DNA of 22,764 nt from Fibrobacteraceae bacterium (GTDB lineage: Bacteria > Fibrobacterota > Fibrobacteria > Fibrobacterales > Fibrobacteraceae). Below, piece after piece: positions 15,137-21,698 of this stretch. The DNA lies in contig JABUUT010000005.1 of the NCBI GenBank assembly GCA_021443045.1, positions 7,620-30,383 on the forward strand, given 5' to 3'. Position numbers and translations under genes: made by a program. Position 1 is the stretch's first letter, and each line of letters starts with the position of its first letter. A model generated the notes under the pieces. The model did not search any database. It saw only the letters and a program-made list of their open reading frames with translations, and had not been told where the DNA came from.

Positions 15137-16601
15137 TATCATTAATTTCTTGCCAGTCATTATTGTGGCCTTGGGTGCCTTATTGGCATTGGCTTCTGAA
15201 CCTTTCTTAAAAGACGAAAACAAGCACAAGGTTCTTCCATGGGTGGCTTCGGCCTTTGTGTTGTTGGGTATGGCCTCTTTTGCTGTAACCACAACGGATA
15301 CATCCTTTGATTTGTATGCCATGGATCCGATCCGCAAAATTCTTGGTATCACCGTGCTTTTCTGTACATTCCTAGGTGTTGCTGGAGTGCAGTGGACTTT
15401 GGGGCATGAGCGTTACAAGGGTGGCGAAGCGTACAGCCTGCTTCTCTTTGCCGGCATCGGTGCCATTCTTATGACCCAGGCCATTGATTTCCTAGCCCTC
15501 TTTATTGGCATGGAATTGGCTTCGTTTCCAGTGTATGCCTTGGTAGGCATCCGCCGGAAGTGCGAAAATGCCAACGAAGGTGTGTTCAAGTATTTTGTTT
15601 CTGGCTCCATTTTTAGTGCCATTTTCCTTTACGGAGTGGCTCTCATCTACGGAGCTACGGGTACAACCCAGTTTTTTGCCTCCTGCATTGCTGGCCGTGA
15701 AGCTCTTTATGGCATAGGGGTGCTTCTGGTTTTGGTTGGACTTTTGTTTAAGGCTGGAGCCGCGCCAGTTCACTTTTGGGTTGCCGACGTTTACACTGGT
15801 GCTTCTGTGGCCGTAACAGGCTTTATGGCTGCAGTGGTAAAAGTGGGAGCCCTGGCCGCTTTGGGTTCTGTGTGGCTTGGTATTTTGGTTACTAAGGCTG
15901 CCACGGCACCAGCCTGGAATTTGGCTGAACCGGTAACTATTGCCAGCCAATCTAAGGCCCTCTTCTATGTGGTGGGTGTTGTGGCTGTGCTTTCCATGGT
16001 CATTGGCGCCTTTTCCGGTTTGGCACAAAAGTCTATTCGCCGCATTTTGGCCTTTTCGGCGGTAATGAATGCGGGCTTTATCGTAATCGGTCTTTTGCTG
16101 CCGAATTATGCCGGTAGTGGTTCTGTGCAGCTGAATGCCATGTTCTATTTCCTCATCACCTATGCTGTGGGCTCGGCAGGAGCTCTTACTGGAGTGGCTT
16201 TCTTGGCTGGCCGTGATGACCGCAACGAAACGTTGGAAGATATTCAGGGCAAGGGTCGCAAGCGCCCCTTTGTGGCACTCGGTGTAACTATTTGTTTGGC
16301 TTCTTTGGCTGGTCTTCCTCCTGCTGCTGGCTTTTTGGCTAAGTTTGCCCTCTTTACAGATGCCTTTTCTGGAGGAATGGGAACTTTGGCTATAGTGGCT
16401 TTTGGCCTTTCTTTGGTGGCTGCCGTTTACTACCTTCGCATTGCCTATGCTTTGTTTGCCATGCCAAAGCCAACCGACTGCCAAACAGGGTGCGTTTGCT
16501 CTAAGAGTGCTCCATACAGCTACCTCCTAAAGTTTAGCGTTACAATTGCCGCTCTCATCCTTTTGGCTATGACAATCTTTCCGTCGGTGGTGCTGGGGTA
16601 G
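15129..16601 (+). CDS. nuoN: NADH-quinone oxidoreductase subunit N (NuoN)
   Basis: NuoN (ND2 family) is the proximal antiporter-like pump. E129 in FIGMELASFPVYALVG, K208 in LLFKAGAAPVHFWVADVYTGA and K238 in AAVVKVG correspond to the charged residues of the family; RRILAFSAVMNAG and GLPPAAGFLAKFALF are also recognisable. Length (490) is normal. Just before the last helix is a small cysteine cluster, C451-x3-C455-x-C457, in an otherwise polar loop. This is the last nuo gene; ispF starts 42 bases later without a terminator between. Confidence 0.94.
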   Translation: MNSIINFLPVIIVALGALLALASEPFLKDENKHKVLPWVASAFVLLGMASFAVTTTDTSFDLYAMDPIRKILGITVLFCTFLGVAGVQWTLGHERYKGGEAYSLLLFAGIGAILMTQAIDFLALFIGMELASFPVYALVGIRRKCENANEGVFKYFVSGSIFSAIFLYGVALIYGATGTTQFFASCIAGREALYGIGVLLVLVGLLFKAGAAPVHFWVADVYTGASVAVTGFMAAVVKVGALAALGSVWLGILVTKAATAPAWNLAEPVTIASQSKALFYVVGVVAVLSMVIGAFSGLAQKSIRRILAFSAVMNAGFIVIGLLLPNYAGSGSVQLNAMFYFLITYAVGSAGALTGVAFLAGRDDRNETLEDIQGKGRKRPFVALGVTICLASLAGLPPAAGFLAKFALFTDAFSGGMGTLAIVAFGLSLVAAVYYLRIAYALFAMPKPTDCQTGCVCSKSAPYSYLLKFSVTIAALILLAMTIFPSVVLG

Positions 16602-16643
16602 AATTCCCTGCCGCTGATGACGGAAGTTTAAAAAAGGTTCGCT

Positions 16644-17129
16644 ATGGATAAGGTTTATCGCTCTGGAATTGGATTTGATGTACACAAGTTGGTGGAAGGC
16701 CGCAAGTGCATTATTGGCGGGGTTGATATTCCCTATGAAAAGGGCCTTTTAGGCCACAGTGATGCCGACGTTCTTCTCCACGCTATTAGCGATGCCCTGT
16801 TGGGAGCGGCGGGCCTTGGGGATATCGGCACCTATTTCCCGGATACGGACCCTGCTTTTAAGGGGGCCGACAGTTTGGAACTTTTGCGCAAAGTTGGTGA
16901 AGAAGTTGGCAAGGCCGGTTACAACATTGTGAACATCGACAGCATTGTTATGTGCGAGCGCCCCAAGGTAAACCCTCACAAAGAAGCCATGAAGGCAAAT
17001 ATTGCCCGGGTGCTTGGCTTGGATGTAAAACAAGTTGGCATAAAAGGGACTACTACCGAAAAACTGGGTTTTACCGGTCGCGGAGAAGGCATTGCCTCTC
17101 AGGCGGTGGCCATGTTGGTTTCTAAATAA
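16644..17129 (+). CDS. ispF: 2-C-methyl-D-erythritol 2,4-cyclodiphosphate synthase (IspF)
   Basis: IspF converts CDP-methylerythritol 2-phosphate to methylerythritol cyclodiphosphate and CMP in the non-mevalonate (MEP) isoprenoid pathway; it is a cytosolic homotrimer. Metal ligands D12 and H14 (GFDVHKL) and H46 (ADVLLHAISDA) are visible, with GLGDIGTYFPDTDP (57-70) and TTEKLGFTGRGEGIA (137-151). Length (161) is normal. It lies 42 bases after nuoN and is followed by a strong terminator, so it is probably the last cistron of the nuo transcript. Isoprenoids supply the menaquinone side chain, which gives a loose metabolic link to complex I, but chance placement is equally possible. Confidence 0.96.
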   Translation: MDKVYRSGIGFDVHKLVEGRKCIIGGVDIPYEKGLLGHSDADVLLHAISDALLGAAGLGDIGTYFPDTDPAFKGADSLELLRKVGEEVGKAGYNIVNIDSIVMCERPKVNPHKEAMKANIARVLGLDVKQVGIKGTTTEKLGFTGRGEGIASQAVAMLVSK

Positions 17130-17130
17130 A

Positions 17131-17152
17131 ACTCATGTAAAATTCATGTAAA
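17131..17152. repeat. Tandem 11-base direct repeat (CATGTAAA) after ispF
   Basis: ACTCATGTAAA (17131-17141) is followed directly by ATTCATGTAAA (17142-17152), differing at one base. On the opposite strand this reads TTTACA units with 11-base periodicity, the spacing typical of binding sites for PhoB/PhoP-type response regulators. A phosphate transporter gene lies downstream, but the repeat is about 135 bases upstream of the likely promoter and before a terminator, so a regulatory role is only a possibility. Confidence 0.4.
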
Positions 17153-17158
17153 GTTTTT

Positions 17159-17190
17159 TGACAGTCTTTATTAGACTGTCATATTTTTTT
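17159..17190 (+). terminator. Intrinsic terminator of the nuo-ispF unit
   Basis: A perfect 9-base stem, TGACAGTCT (17159-17167) with AGACTGTCA (17173-17181), encloses a 5-base loop and is followed by a run of seven T (17184-17190). It lies 30 bases after the ispF stop and should end transcripts coming from nuoN-ispF. Confidence 0.9.
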
Positions 17191-17200
17191 GTTATTTAGA

Positions 17201-17235
17201 ACTTTTTTTGAAACTTTTTTACACACTTTTTACCG
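17201..17235 (+). repeat. Three T-tracts in 12-base register
   Basis: ACTTTTTTTGAA, ACTTTTTTACAC and ACTTTTTACCGT follow each other at 17201, 17213 and 17225. They form an imperfect 12-base tandem repeat of T-tracts in the AT-rich leader of the transporter gene, possibly a bent DNA segment. Confidence 0.5.
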
Positions 17236-17252
17236 TAATTTGTTGCAAATTA
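17236..17252. promoter_or_regulatory. 17-base perfect palindrome, possible operator
   Basis: TAATTTG and CAAATTA flank a TTG centre (17236-17252), a dyad of the size of a typical repressor half-site pair. It lies 36 bases upstream of the candidate -35 of the transporter gene. There is no T-tail after it, so it is not a terminator. No regulator can be named. Confidence 0.4.
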
Positions 17253-17287
17253 AACAAAATGGACGCTTTAAAACAAAATCCCGCTGT

Positions 17288-17315
17288 TTGGCTATATTGA
17301 CTGTTTTACTATATT
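17288..17315 (+). promoter_or_regulatory. Candidate promoter of the Na+/phosphate cotransporter
   Basis: TTGGCT (17288-17293) and TATATT (17310-17315, five of six matches) are spaced by 16 bases. A second overlapping pair, TTGACT (17297-17302) and TAGATT (17321-17326) with 18-base spacing, is also possible. Either gives a 5' leader of about 30-40 bases. Confidence 0.45.
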
Positions 17316-17344
17316 TTACATAGATTTTTCATTGAATTAAATTC

Positions 17345-17361
17345 ATAGGAAAAGGTCCTAT
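17345..17361 (+). promoter_or_regulatory. Hairpin around the ribosome-binding site of the transporter gene
   Basis: ATAGGA (17345-17350) and TCCTAT (17356-17361) are perfect complements with AAAGG as loop, and the ATG follows at 17362. The stem contains one purine-rich segment (AGGA) and the loop another (AAGG), so folding would limit access to the ribosome-binding site. Confidence 0.45.
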
Positions 17362-19068
17362 ATGGCTCTGTACATGTTCAAGATGTTAGGTTGTCTTGCC
17401 CTACTCATGTTTGGTATGAAAACCATGAGTGAAGCCCTCCAAAAATTGACTGGTGGTCACTTGCGTGCTGTTTTGGGTACCATGACCAAACACCGTCTTG
17501 GCGGACTTCTCACGGGAACCTTTGTTACAGCTTCTGTGCAGTCTTCTACTGCAACCACCGTTTTAACCGTTAGTTTCGTTAGTGCTGGCCTGCTTACCCT
17601 TTCGCAGGCCATTCCTGTTATTATGGGAGCCAACATAGGAACGACGGTAACAGCCTGGATTATGGCCATCTTTGGATTCTCTTTCAATATCAGCAATTTT
17701 GTATGGCCACTCTTCTTTGTTGGCATAATCCTATTTTTTCAGAAAAAGCCTTCCATTAAAAGTTTTGGTGAATTCCTTTTTGGTTTTTCCTTCCTCTTTC
17801 TTGCTCTCTGCACTTTGCGTCAGAATGCAGTAGACATGGACCTTTCCCACAATCAGGCGGTCATCAATTTCTTTAAGTCCTTTGACCCCACCAGTATCAC
17901 TACCACACTTCTATTTTTGGTAATCGGTGGGGTTCTCACCATGTGTGTGCAGTCCTCTGCTGCTATTATGGCTATTACCATGCTTCTTTGCTCTGCTGGT
18001 GTAATGCCTATTTATCAAGGCATCGCTTTGGTCATGGGCGAAAATATAGGCACTACCATTACCTCCAATGTGGTTGCTCTTTCGGCTAGCACCCAGGCTC
18101 GACGAGCCGCTCTAACCCATTTGATTTTCAACCTTTTTGGTGTAGTATGGGTTTTAATTTTCTTTAAGCCTTTTATTAATTTAATTTGTTGGGTGGTGGG
18201 TTTCGACCCTAATTTTGTACCCAGCAGTCCCGAAGAAATCGCACGTAATGGCATTGTAGTTAACTTTGCACTCTGTGCTTTCCATACCAGTTTTAATGTA
18301 TGCAATGTGATTATTTTAATTTGGTTTATCAAGCCTCTTGAAAAACTGGTATGCACTATTATCAAGGGCAGGGCTGAAGATGAAGAATTCCGCCTAAAGT
18401 TCATTAGTTCCGGCCTTCTTTCTACCGCAGAACTTTCTTTGTTCGAAGCCCGTAAAGAAATAAACCTTTTTGCCGTTCGCAGTAAAAAAATGTTCAACAT
18501 GGTGCCGAATCTTCTGGTGATGAAAAATGAAGATGAATTCAATAAGTTGTTCAGCCGCATTGAAAAGTACGAAGGTATTAGCGACAACATGGAAGTGGAA
18601 ATTGCGAATTACCTGAATCGTGTTTCCGAAGGCCGCCTCAGTGCCGAAAGTAAGTCCACCATTCAGCGCATGCTTCGTGAAATTTCCGAAATGGAAAGTA
18701 TTGGTGATGCATGCTACAACATGAGCCGTGCCATTAACCGCAAGTTCCGCAGTAAAGACGACTTTACCGAAGACCAGTATGCCCACATTAACCATATGAT
18801 GGAACTATGCAACAAGGCTCTAGACCTGATGATTGACGTGGTGGAAGATAAGCCTGGGGTAGACACCAACAGGTCCCTGAACATGGAACATGAAATTAAC
18901 AATTTCCGCCATCAGCTGAAGGAACGGAATGTGGTGGATATTAATGATAAAAAGTACGACTACCAGATGAGTGTTCATTACATGGATGTTATTAACGAAT
19001 GTGAACACTTGGCCGACTATGTTATCAACGTGGTTGAAGCCCATTCTAACAAAAAGTTTAATTTGTAA
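17362..19068 (+). CDS. Na+/phosphate cotransporter with PhoU-like C-terminal domain
   Basis: This 568-residue protein belongs to the bacterial Na/Pi (NptA/YjbB-like, SLC34-related) transporters that move inorganic phosphate across the inner membrane. The duplicated family core is plain: QSSTATT (60-66) and QSSAAIM (197-203), each followed by its partner motif GANIGTT (89-95) and GENIGTT (226-232). Membrane segments fill about 5-335. From about 350 to 565 comes a soluble, helical region resembling PhoU repeats, with EIxxME-type segments and VINECEHLADYVINVVEAH near the end. PhoU-like domains are thought to sense or restrain phosphate flux. The ATG at 17362 follows GGAAAAGG. The gene is monocistronic: a terminator lies before its leader and another after its stop. 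It could also act as a phosphate exporter, as reported for YjbB. Confidence 0.92.
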   Translation: MALYMFKMLGCLALLMFGMKTMSEALQKLTGGHLRAVLGTMTKHRLGGLLTGTFVTASVQSSTATTVLTVSFVSAGLLTLSQAIPVIMGANIGTTVTAWIMAIFGFSFNISNFVWPLFFVGIILFFQKKPSIKSFGEFLFGFSFLFLALCTLRQNAVDMDLSHNQAVINFFKSFDPTSITTTLLFLVIGGVLTMCVQSSAAIMAITMLLCSAGVMPIYQGIALVMGENIGTTITSNVVALSASTQARRAALTHLIFNLFGVVWVLIFFKPFINLICWVVGFDPNFVPSSPEEIARNGIVVNFALCAFHTSFNVCNVIILIWFIKPLEKLVCTIIKGRAEDEEFRLKFISSGLLSTAELSLFEARKEINLFAVRSKKMFNMVPNLLVMKNEDEFNKLFSRIEKYEGISDNMEVEIANYLNRVSEGRLSAESKSTIQRMLREISEMESIGDACYNMSRAINRKFRSKDDFTEDQYAHINHMMELCNKALDLMIDVVEDKPGVDTNRSLNMEHEINNFRHQLKERNVVDINDKKYDYQMSVHYMDVINECEHLADYVINVVEAHSNKKFNL

Positions 19069-19074
19069 AAGTTG

Positions 19075-19103
19075 ACGGAGCAGTCACAGCTCCGTTCCTT
19101 ATT
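19075..19103 (+). terminator. Intrinsic terminator after the cotransporter gene
   Basis: ACGGAGC (19075-19081) and GCTCCGT (19089-19095) form a 7-base GC-rich stem with a 7-base loop, followed by a T-rich but interrupted tail (TCCTTATTT). It starts 6 bases after the stop codon. Confidence 0.7.
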
Positions 19104-19153
19104 TCAAGCGGCTCAATCCATATTTTATTCCATATCTGTTTTACTTCGGACTT

Positions 19154-19195
19154 GTCATCCTGAAGGGCGTAGCCCTGAAGGATCCACAGAATGTG
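19154..19195. repeat. Dispersed palindromic repeat, copy 1 (truncated)
   Basis: GTCATCCTGA, then the small inverted repeat AGGGC-GTA-GCCCT, then GAAGGATCCACAGAATGT. Compared with the copies at 19341 and 22648 it lacks the distal CAAGTA...CGGATTAC part. Confidence 0.65.
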
Positions 19196-19250
19196 TTTAA
19201 TTGTTAATGATAAATGATTAATAAATGGTCATCTTGGCCCCTGATACCGT

Positions 19251-19286
19251 CTTTAGCCCTGGAGCGACCTTTAGCCCTGGAGCGCA
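19251..19286. repeat. 18-base tandem duplication
   Basis: Two adjacent 18-base units beginning CTTTAGCCCTGGAGCG (19251-19268 and 19269-19286) differ only in the last two bases. Confidence 0.8.
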
Positions 19287-19289
19287 GCG

Positions 19290-19310
19290 ATAGGGGATAG
19301 GGGATAGGGG
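19290..19310 (+). repeat. ATAGGGG tandem repeat, three units
   Basis: Three perfect copies of ATAGGGG (19290, 19297, 19304), followed by AGG. The regularly spaced G-runs separated by ATA could in principle stack as a G-quadruplex. Confidence 0.75.
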
Positions 19311-19340
19311 AGGAATCCTGGCATGAGTCCGTTTAACGTT

Positions 19341-19420
19341 GTCATTCTGGAGGGAGCCTGCGACCGATAGAAACCACAGAATGTCCATGCAAGTACCAAC
19401 TACTGACAACGGATTACAAT
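19341..19420. repeat. Dispersed palindromic repeat, copy 2
   Basis: Begins GTCATTCTGGAGGGAG, continues with CCACAGAATGTCCATGCAAGT and ends CTGACAACGGATTACAAT. The flanks match the copy at 22648 closely, while the central hairpin sequence differs (GCCTGCGACCG in place of GGCAAAGCC). Confidence 0.65.
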
Positions 19421-19439
19421 TTTTTAATTTCATCAGGTA

Positions 19440-19513
19440 TTTGGTGGTTGGTATTTGGTTTTTCTTTATAGTGGCGGGCTGGTGCCCGCTATACTAATAA
19501 CCAGCCACCACAA
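19440..19513. repeat. Two-part hairpin element
   Basis: The inner stem GCGGGC (19474-19479) and GCCCGC (19484-19489) has a 4-base loop. The outer arms (about 19440-19453 and 19498-19513) pair as TTTG then GTGGTTGGT with ACCAGCCAC then CAAA, with a small bulge and one wobble pair. The whole would fold as a stem with a terminal GC-rich hairpin. Confidence 0.5.
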
Positions 19514-19541
19514 ATTACGAAGGCGAGTGCAAATGATATTC

Positions 19542-19675
19542 AGTTATCAGTTTTCAGCGGAGAGGTTGCGGCTTCGTCGCTTTGAGGAATGAGGCCGTTC
19601 GCTACGCTCACTTTGAGCTCAAGCCTCATAACTCTAGGCGTTTACGCCGAACCTCATTACTGACTACTGATAACT
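19542..19675. repeat. 134-base nested imperfect hairpin
   Basis: Complementary segments nest in order: AGTTATCAGT (19542-19551) with ACTGATAACT (19666-19675); GAGGTT and GGC (19562-19572) with GCC and AACCTC (19646-19655); ATGAGGC (19589-19595) with GCCTCAT (19623-19629); GCTCA (19606-19610) with TGAGC (19614-19618). The unpaired intervals between the outer three pairs have equal length on both arms (10 and 16 bases) and contain further short matches. Confidence 0.6.
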
Positions 19676-19751
19676 ATTAGTGCCGAGTCGAATAATTTGG
19701 CAGCGAATCTGCAACCACTAACCACCGATAACCAGCCACTAGTCGCAGACT

Positions 19752-21536
19752 CTACACTTTTCCTTCTTGCATAAGGGCTTGCATCTCTTCGGGCGTTCTC
19801 GACAGAACATCCCAGTCGCCTCGTTTCATAATCTTGTAGGCGTATCCTTGTTCCGTTAGAAACAGTTGTCTATTCATGGCAAATTCCTGCTCCTTGGAAT
19901 CCTGGGTAACAATGGAGTAAAAGTGTGCTGTGCCTCCATCGGCCTTGGGGCGTAAAACGCGACCCAGACGCTGGGCTTCTTCCTGGCGACTTCCGAAAGT
20001 TCCAGAAATTTGGATTAGCACATTGGCATCAGGAAGGTCTATGGCAAAGTTACCCACCTTGGATACCATCAAATTTTTCAGGCTGCCGCTTCGAAATTCG
20101 GCGTAGAGCTTTTCACGTTCCTTGTTGGGAGTTTTACCAGTTATCAAAGGAATATTCAATTCCTTAGAAAGACTTTCCAGCTGTTCAATGTATTGGCCAA
20201 TAATCAGGGTGCGGTCTTCGGGCTTGTTAAAATAATCCAAGAGTCGCTTGGTAATGTCGCCCTTTTCCGGGTTGGTGCTGGCAATGGTAATTTTCTCCCG
20301 TGTAGAAGCTAAAGCATATTTCATCTTCAGTTCCGGATTCATGGGAATTCGAATTTCGTTACAGTCTGCAGTGGCAATCCAGCCCTGGCTTTCCAAAACC
20401 CTCCATGGAATGTCAAACTTTTTAGGCCCAATGAGGGAGAACACTTCTGTTTCCTTGCCATCTTCGCGAACCAATGTGGCTGTTAACCCTAGGCGGCGGG
20501 TGGCCTGCATTTCCGTGCTAAGGCGGAACACGGGAGCGGGTAGCAAGTGAACTTCGTCGTAAATCATCAACCCCCATTTCTGTTCGCTAAATAGAGGGAA
20601 ATTGGTCAAGATTTTCTTAGCTTCTTCCTCAGAAATATTTTCTTCTTCAACTTCAGTTTCTTTTTTGCTGGTGCGTTTTCTTTGGGTTAAAATTTGGTAG
20701 GTGGCCACCGTTACAGGCCCAATTTCCTTGACTTCGCCAGAGTATTCTTTTACGTCGTCCAGCGTCAATGTGGTTTTGTCTACAATTTCACGAATCCACT
20801 GGCGGCTGGCAGAAATATTTGGCGTTAGAATAAGAGTCTTAGTTTGTGTCAAAGACATGGTGGCAAGGCCAATGACCGTTTTACCTGAACCGCAAGGCAA
20901 CACAATAACACCGGAGCCGCCCTTTTCGGAACCAGAGGCGTAAAAAACTTGGGCCGCTTCCTTTTGGTAGTCGCGAAGCTTAAACTCCTTTCCTGCCAAG
21001 GTGGTGGTTCTGAGCTGAATTGGTAGGGGGTCGCCCACAGTATAGCCCGCCAAGTCTTCCACAGGGAAGCCTGCGGTGGTAAGAACCATCTTCAAGTGGC
21101 CACGACGCTCTGGGTCCATTACGGCACAGGTGTCGCTCACAAATTCCACAACAAAGGGCTCCACATCTTTTAGTCTGCAGATTTCTACAAACAACGTCTT
21201 GTCGTCCGATTCCATTAAAAGCTTGTCGCCATCTTTTCTCAGGCGCAACAAGCCATAGCGGTTCATATAGTCTTCCACTTCGGTCACAACCGTAGGTGGA
21301 ATAGGGTACTTGCTCTGGGATTCCAGCCTCTCTAGAACATCTTTTGCTGTAAGGCCTGTAGCCGCAGCATTCCAAAGGGAAAGGTGTGAAATTCGATAAG
21401 TATGAAGGTGTTCCGGGCTCTTCACCAGCTCTGTAAAAGGAGCAATGGCATCTCGGGCAGCTTCGTAGTTTGGATTATCAACCTCGACCATAATTTCGAG
21501 GTTACTTTGAACAATGATTGCACCACTTAAATTCAT
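19752..21536 (-). CDS. XPB/Ssl2-type DNA helicase (superfamily 2)
   Basis: This 594-residue protein is a bacterial member of the XPB (ERCC3/Rad25) family of 3'-to-5' DNA helicases or translocases, as known from mycobacteria and spirochaetes. Helicase motifs appear in order: Walker A GSGKT (216-220), Walker B DEVH (327-330), motif III TAT (352-354), the XPB-typical RED (357-359), and motif VI QRLGRVLRPK (522-531). The first 180 residues form the N-terminal region usual in bacterial XPB. Between motifs Ic and II there is a charged insertion (about 285-310) rich in Lys then Glu. The role is probably DNA repair or transcription-linked remodelling; no nuclease partner is nearby. The ATG at 21536 is chosen, though the frame extends to a TTG at 21545. 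No Shine-Dalgarno sequence is visible. tRNA-Thr lies 43 bases upstream on the same strand without a separate promoter that I can see. Confidence 0.92.
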   Translation of the reverse strand: MNLSGAIIVQSNLEIMVEVDNPNYEAARDAIAPFTELVKSPEHLHTYRISHLSLWNAAATGLTAKDVLERLESQSKYPIPPTVVTEVEDYMNRYGLLRLRKDGDKLLMESDDKTLFVEICRLKDVEPFVVEFVSDTCAVMDPERRGHLKMVLTTAGFPVEDLAGYTVGDPLPIQLRTTTLAGKEFKLRDYQKEAAQVFYASGSEKGGSGVIVLPCGSGKTVIGLATMSLTQTKTLILTPNISASRQWIREIVDKTTLTLDDVKEYSGEVKEIGPVTVATYQILTQRKRTSKKETEVEEENISEEEAKKILTNFPLFSEQKWGLMIYDEVHLLPAPVFRLSTEMQATRRLGLTATLVREDGKETEVFSLIGPKKFDIPWRVLESQGWIATADCNEIRIPMNPELKMKYALASTREKITIASTNPEKGDITKRLLDYFNKPEDRTLIIGQYIEQLESLSKELNIPLITGKTPNKEREKLYAEFRSGSLKNLMVSKVGNFAIDLPDANVLIQISGTFGSRQEEAQRLGRVLRPKADGGTAHFYSIVTQDSKEQEFAMNRQLFLTEQGYAYKIMKRGDWDVLSRTPEEMQALMQEGKV

Positions 21537-21579
21537 AGGGCGCAAATTTAGTAAAAAAAGAAAAAAAATAAAGGGTTAG

Positions 21580-21652
21580 AGCCACCCAGCGGATTTGAAC
21601 CGCCGACCTGCTGATTACGAATCAGCTGCTCTACCAGCTGAGCTAGAGTGGC
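21580..21652 (-). tRNA. tRNA-Thr (anticodon CGU)
   Basis: The minus strand folds into a complete 73-base cloverleaf. The acceptor stem is GCCACTC with GGGTGGC (one G-U) and discriminator U. The D stem is GCUC/GAGC, the anticodon stem GCUGA/UCAGC with loop UUCGUAA, and the T arm GGCGG-UUCAAAU-CCGCU. The anticodon CGU (21617-21619) reads ACG threonine codons. The CCA end is not encoded. A T-rich tract follows on the minus strand. Confidence 0.96.
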
Positions 21653-21664
21653 TTGTGGTGTACA

Positions 21665-21693
21665 ATTTTAGAAAAACACCTCATATTTGTCAA
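21665..21693 (-). promoter_or_regulatory. Sigma70 promoter of tRNA-Thr
   Basis: On the minus strand a perfect TTGACA (21688-21693) is followed after exactly 17 bases by TAAAAT (21665-21670, five of six matches). The start site would fall about 6 bases before the tRNA 5' end. It may also drive the helicase gene by readthrough. Confidence 0.85.
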
Positions 21694-21698
21694 TTTCG

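Larger units (their letters stand above)
19096..19751. other. Repeat-rich convergent intergenic region
   Basis: About 650 bases separate the ends of the convergent cotransporter and helicase genes. I see no credible coding frame on either strand. The stretch holds two copies of the dispersed GTCATTCTG repeat, an 18-base tandem duplication, a 7-base tandem triplet, a two-part hairpin near 19440-19513 and a 134-base nested hairpin at 19542-19675. Fragments like ATAACCAGCCAC recur (19497 and 19728). The AT-rich part at 19198-19227 is low-complexity. Confidence 0.8.

Noticed and set aside
15492..16484. Long open frame (330 codons) on the minus strand across nuoN
   Set aside because: Antisense to a recognisable antiporter-like subunit; the product is Ser/His/Lys-rich without domains.
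17176..17193. CTGTCAT resembling half of an enterobacterial Pho box near the phosphate transporter
   Set aside because: It is the right arm of the terminator stem, and the second half-site 11 bases later is only a T-run.
19096..19751. CRISPR array or transposase remnant in the repeat region
   Set aside because: Repeats are not regularly spaced by unique spacers, and no transposase motif is visible in any frame.
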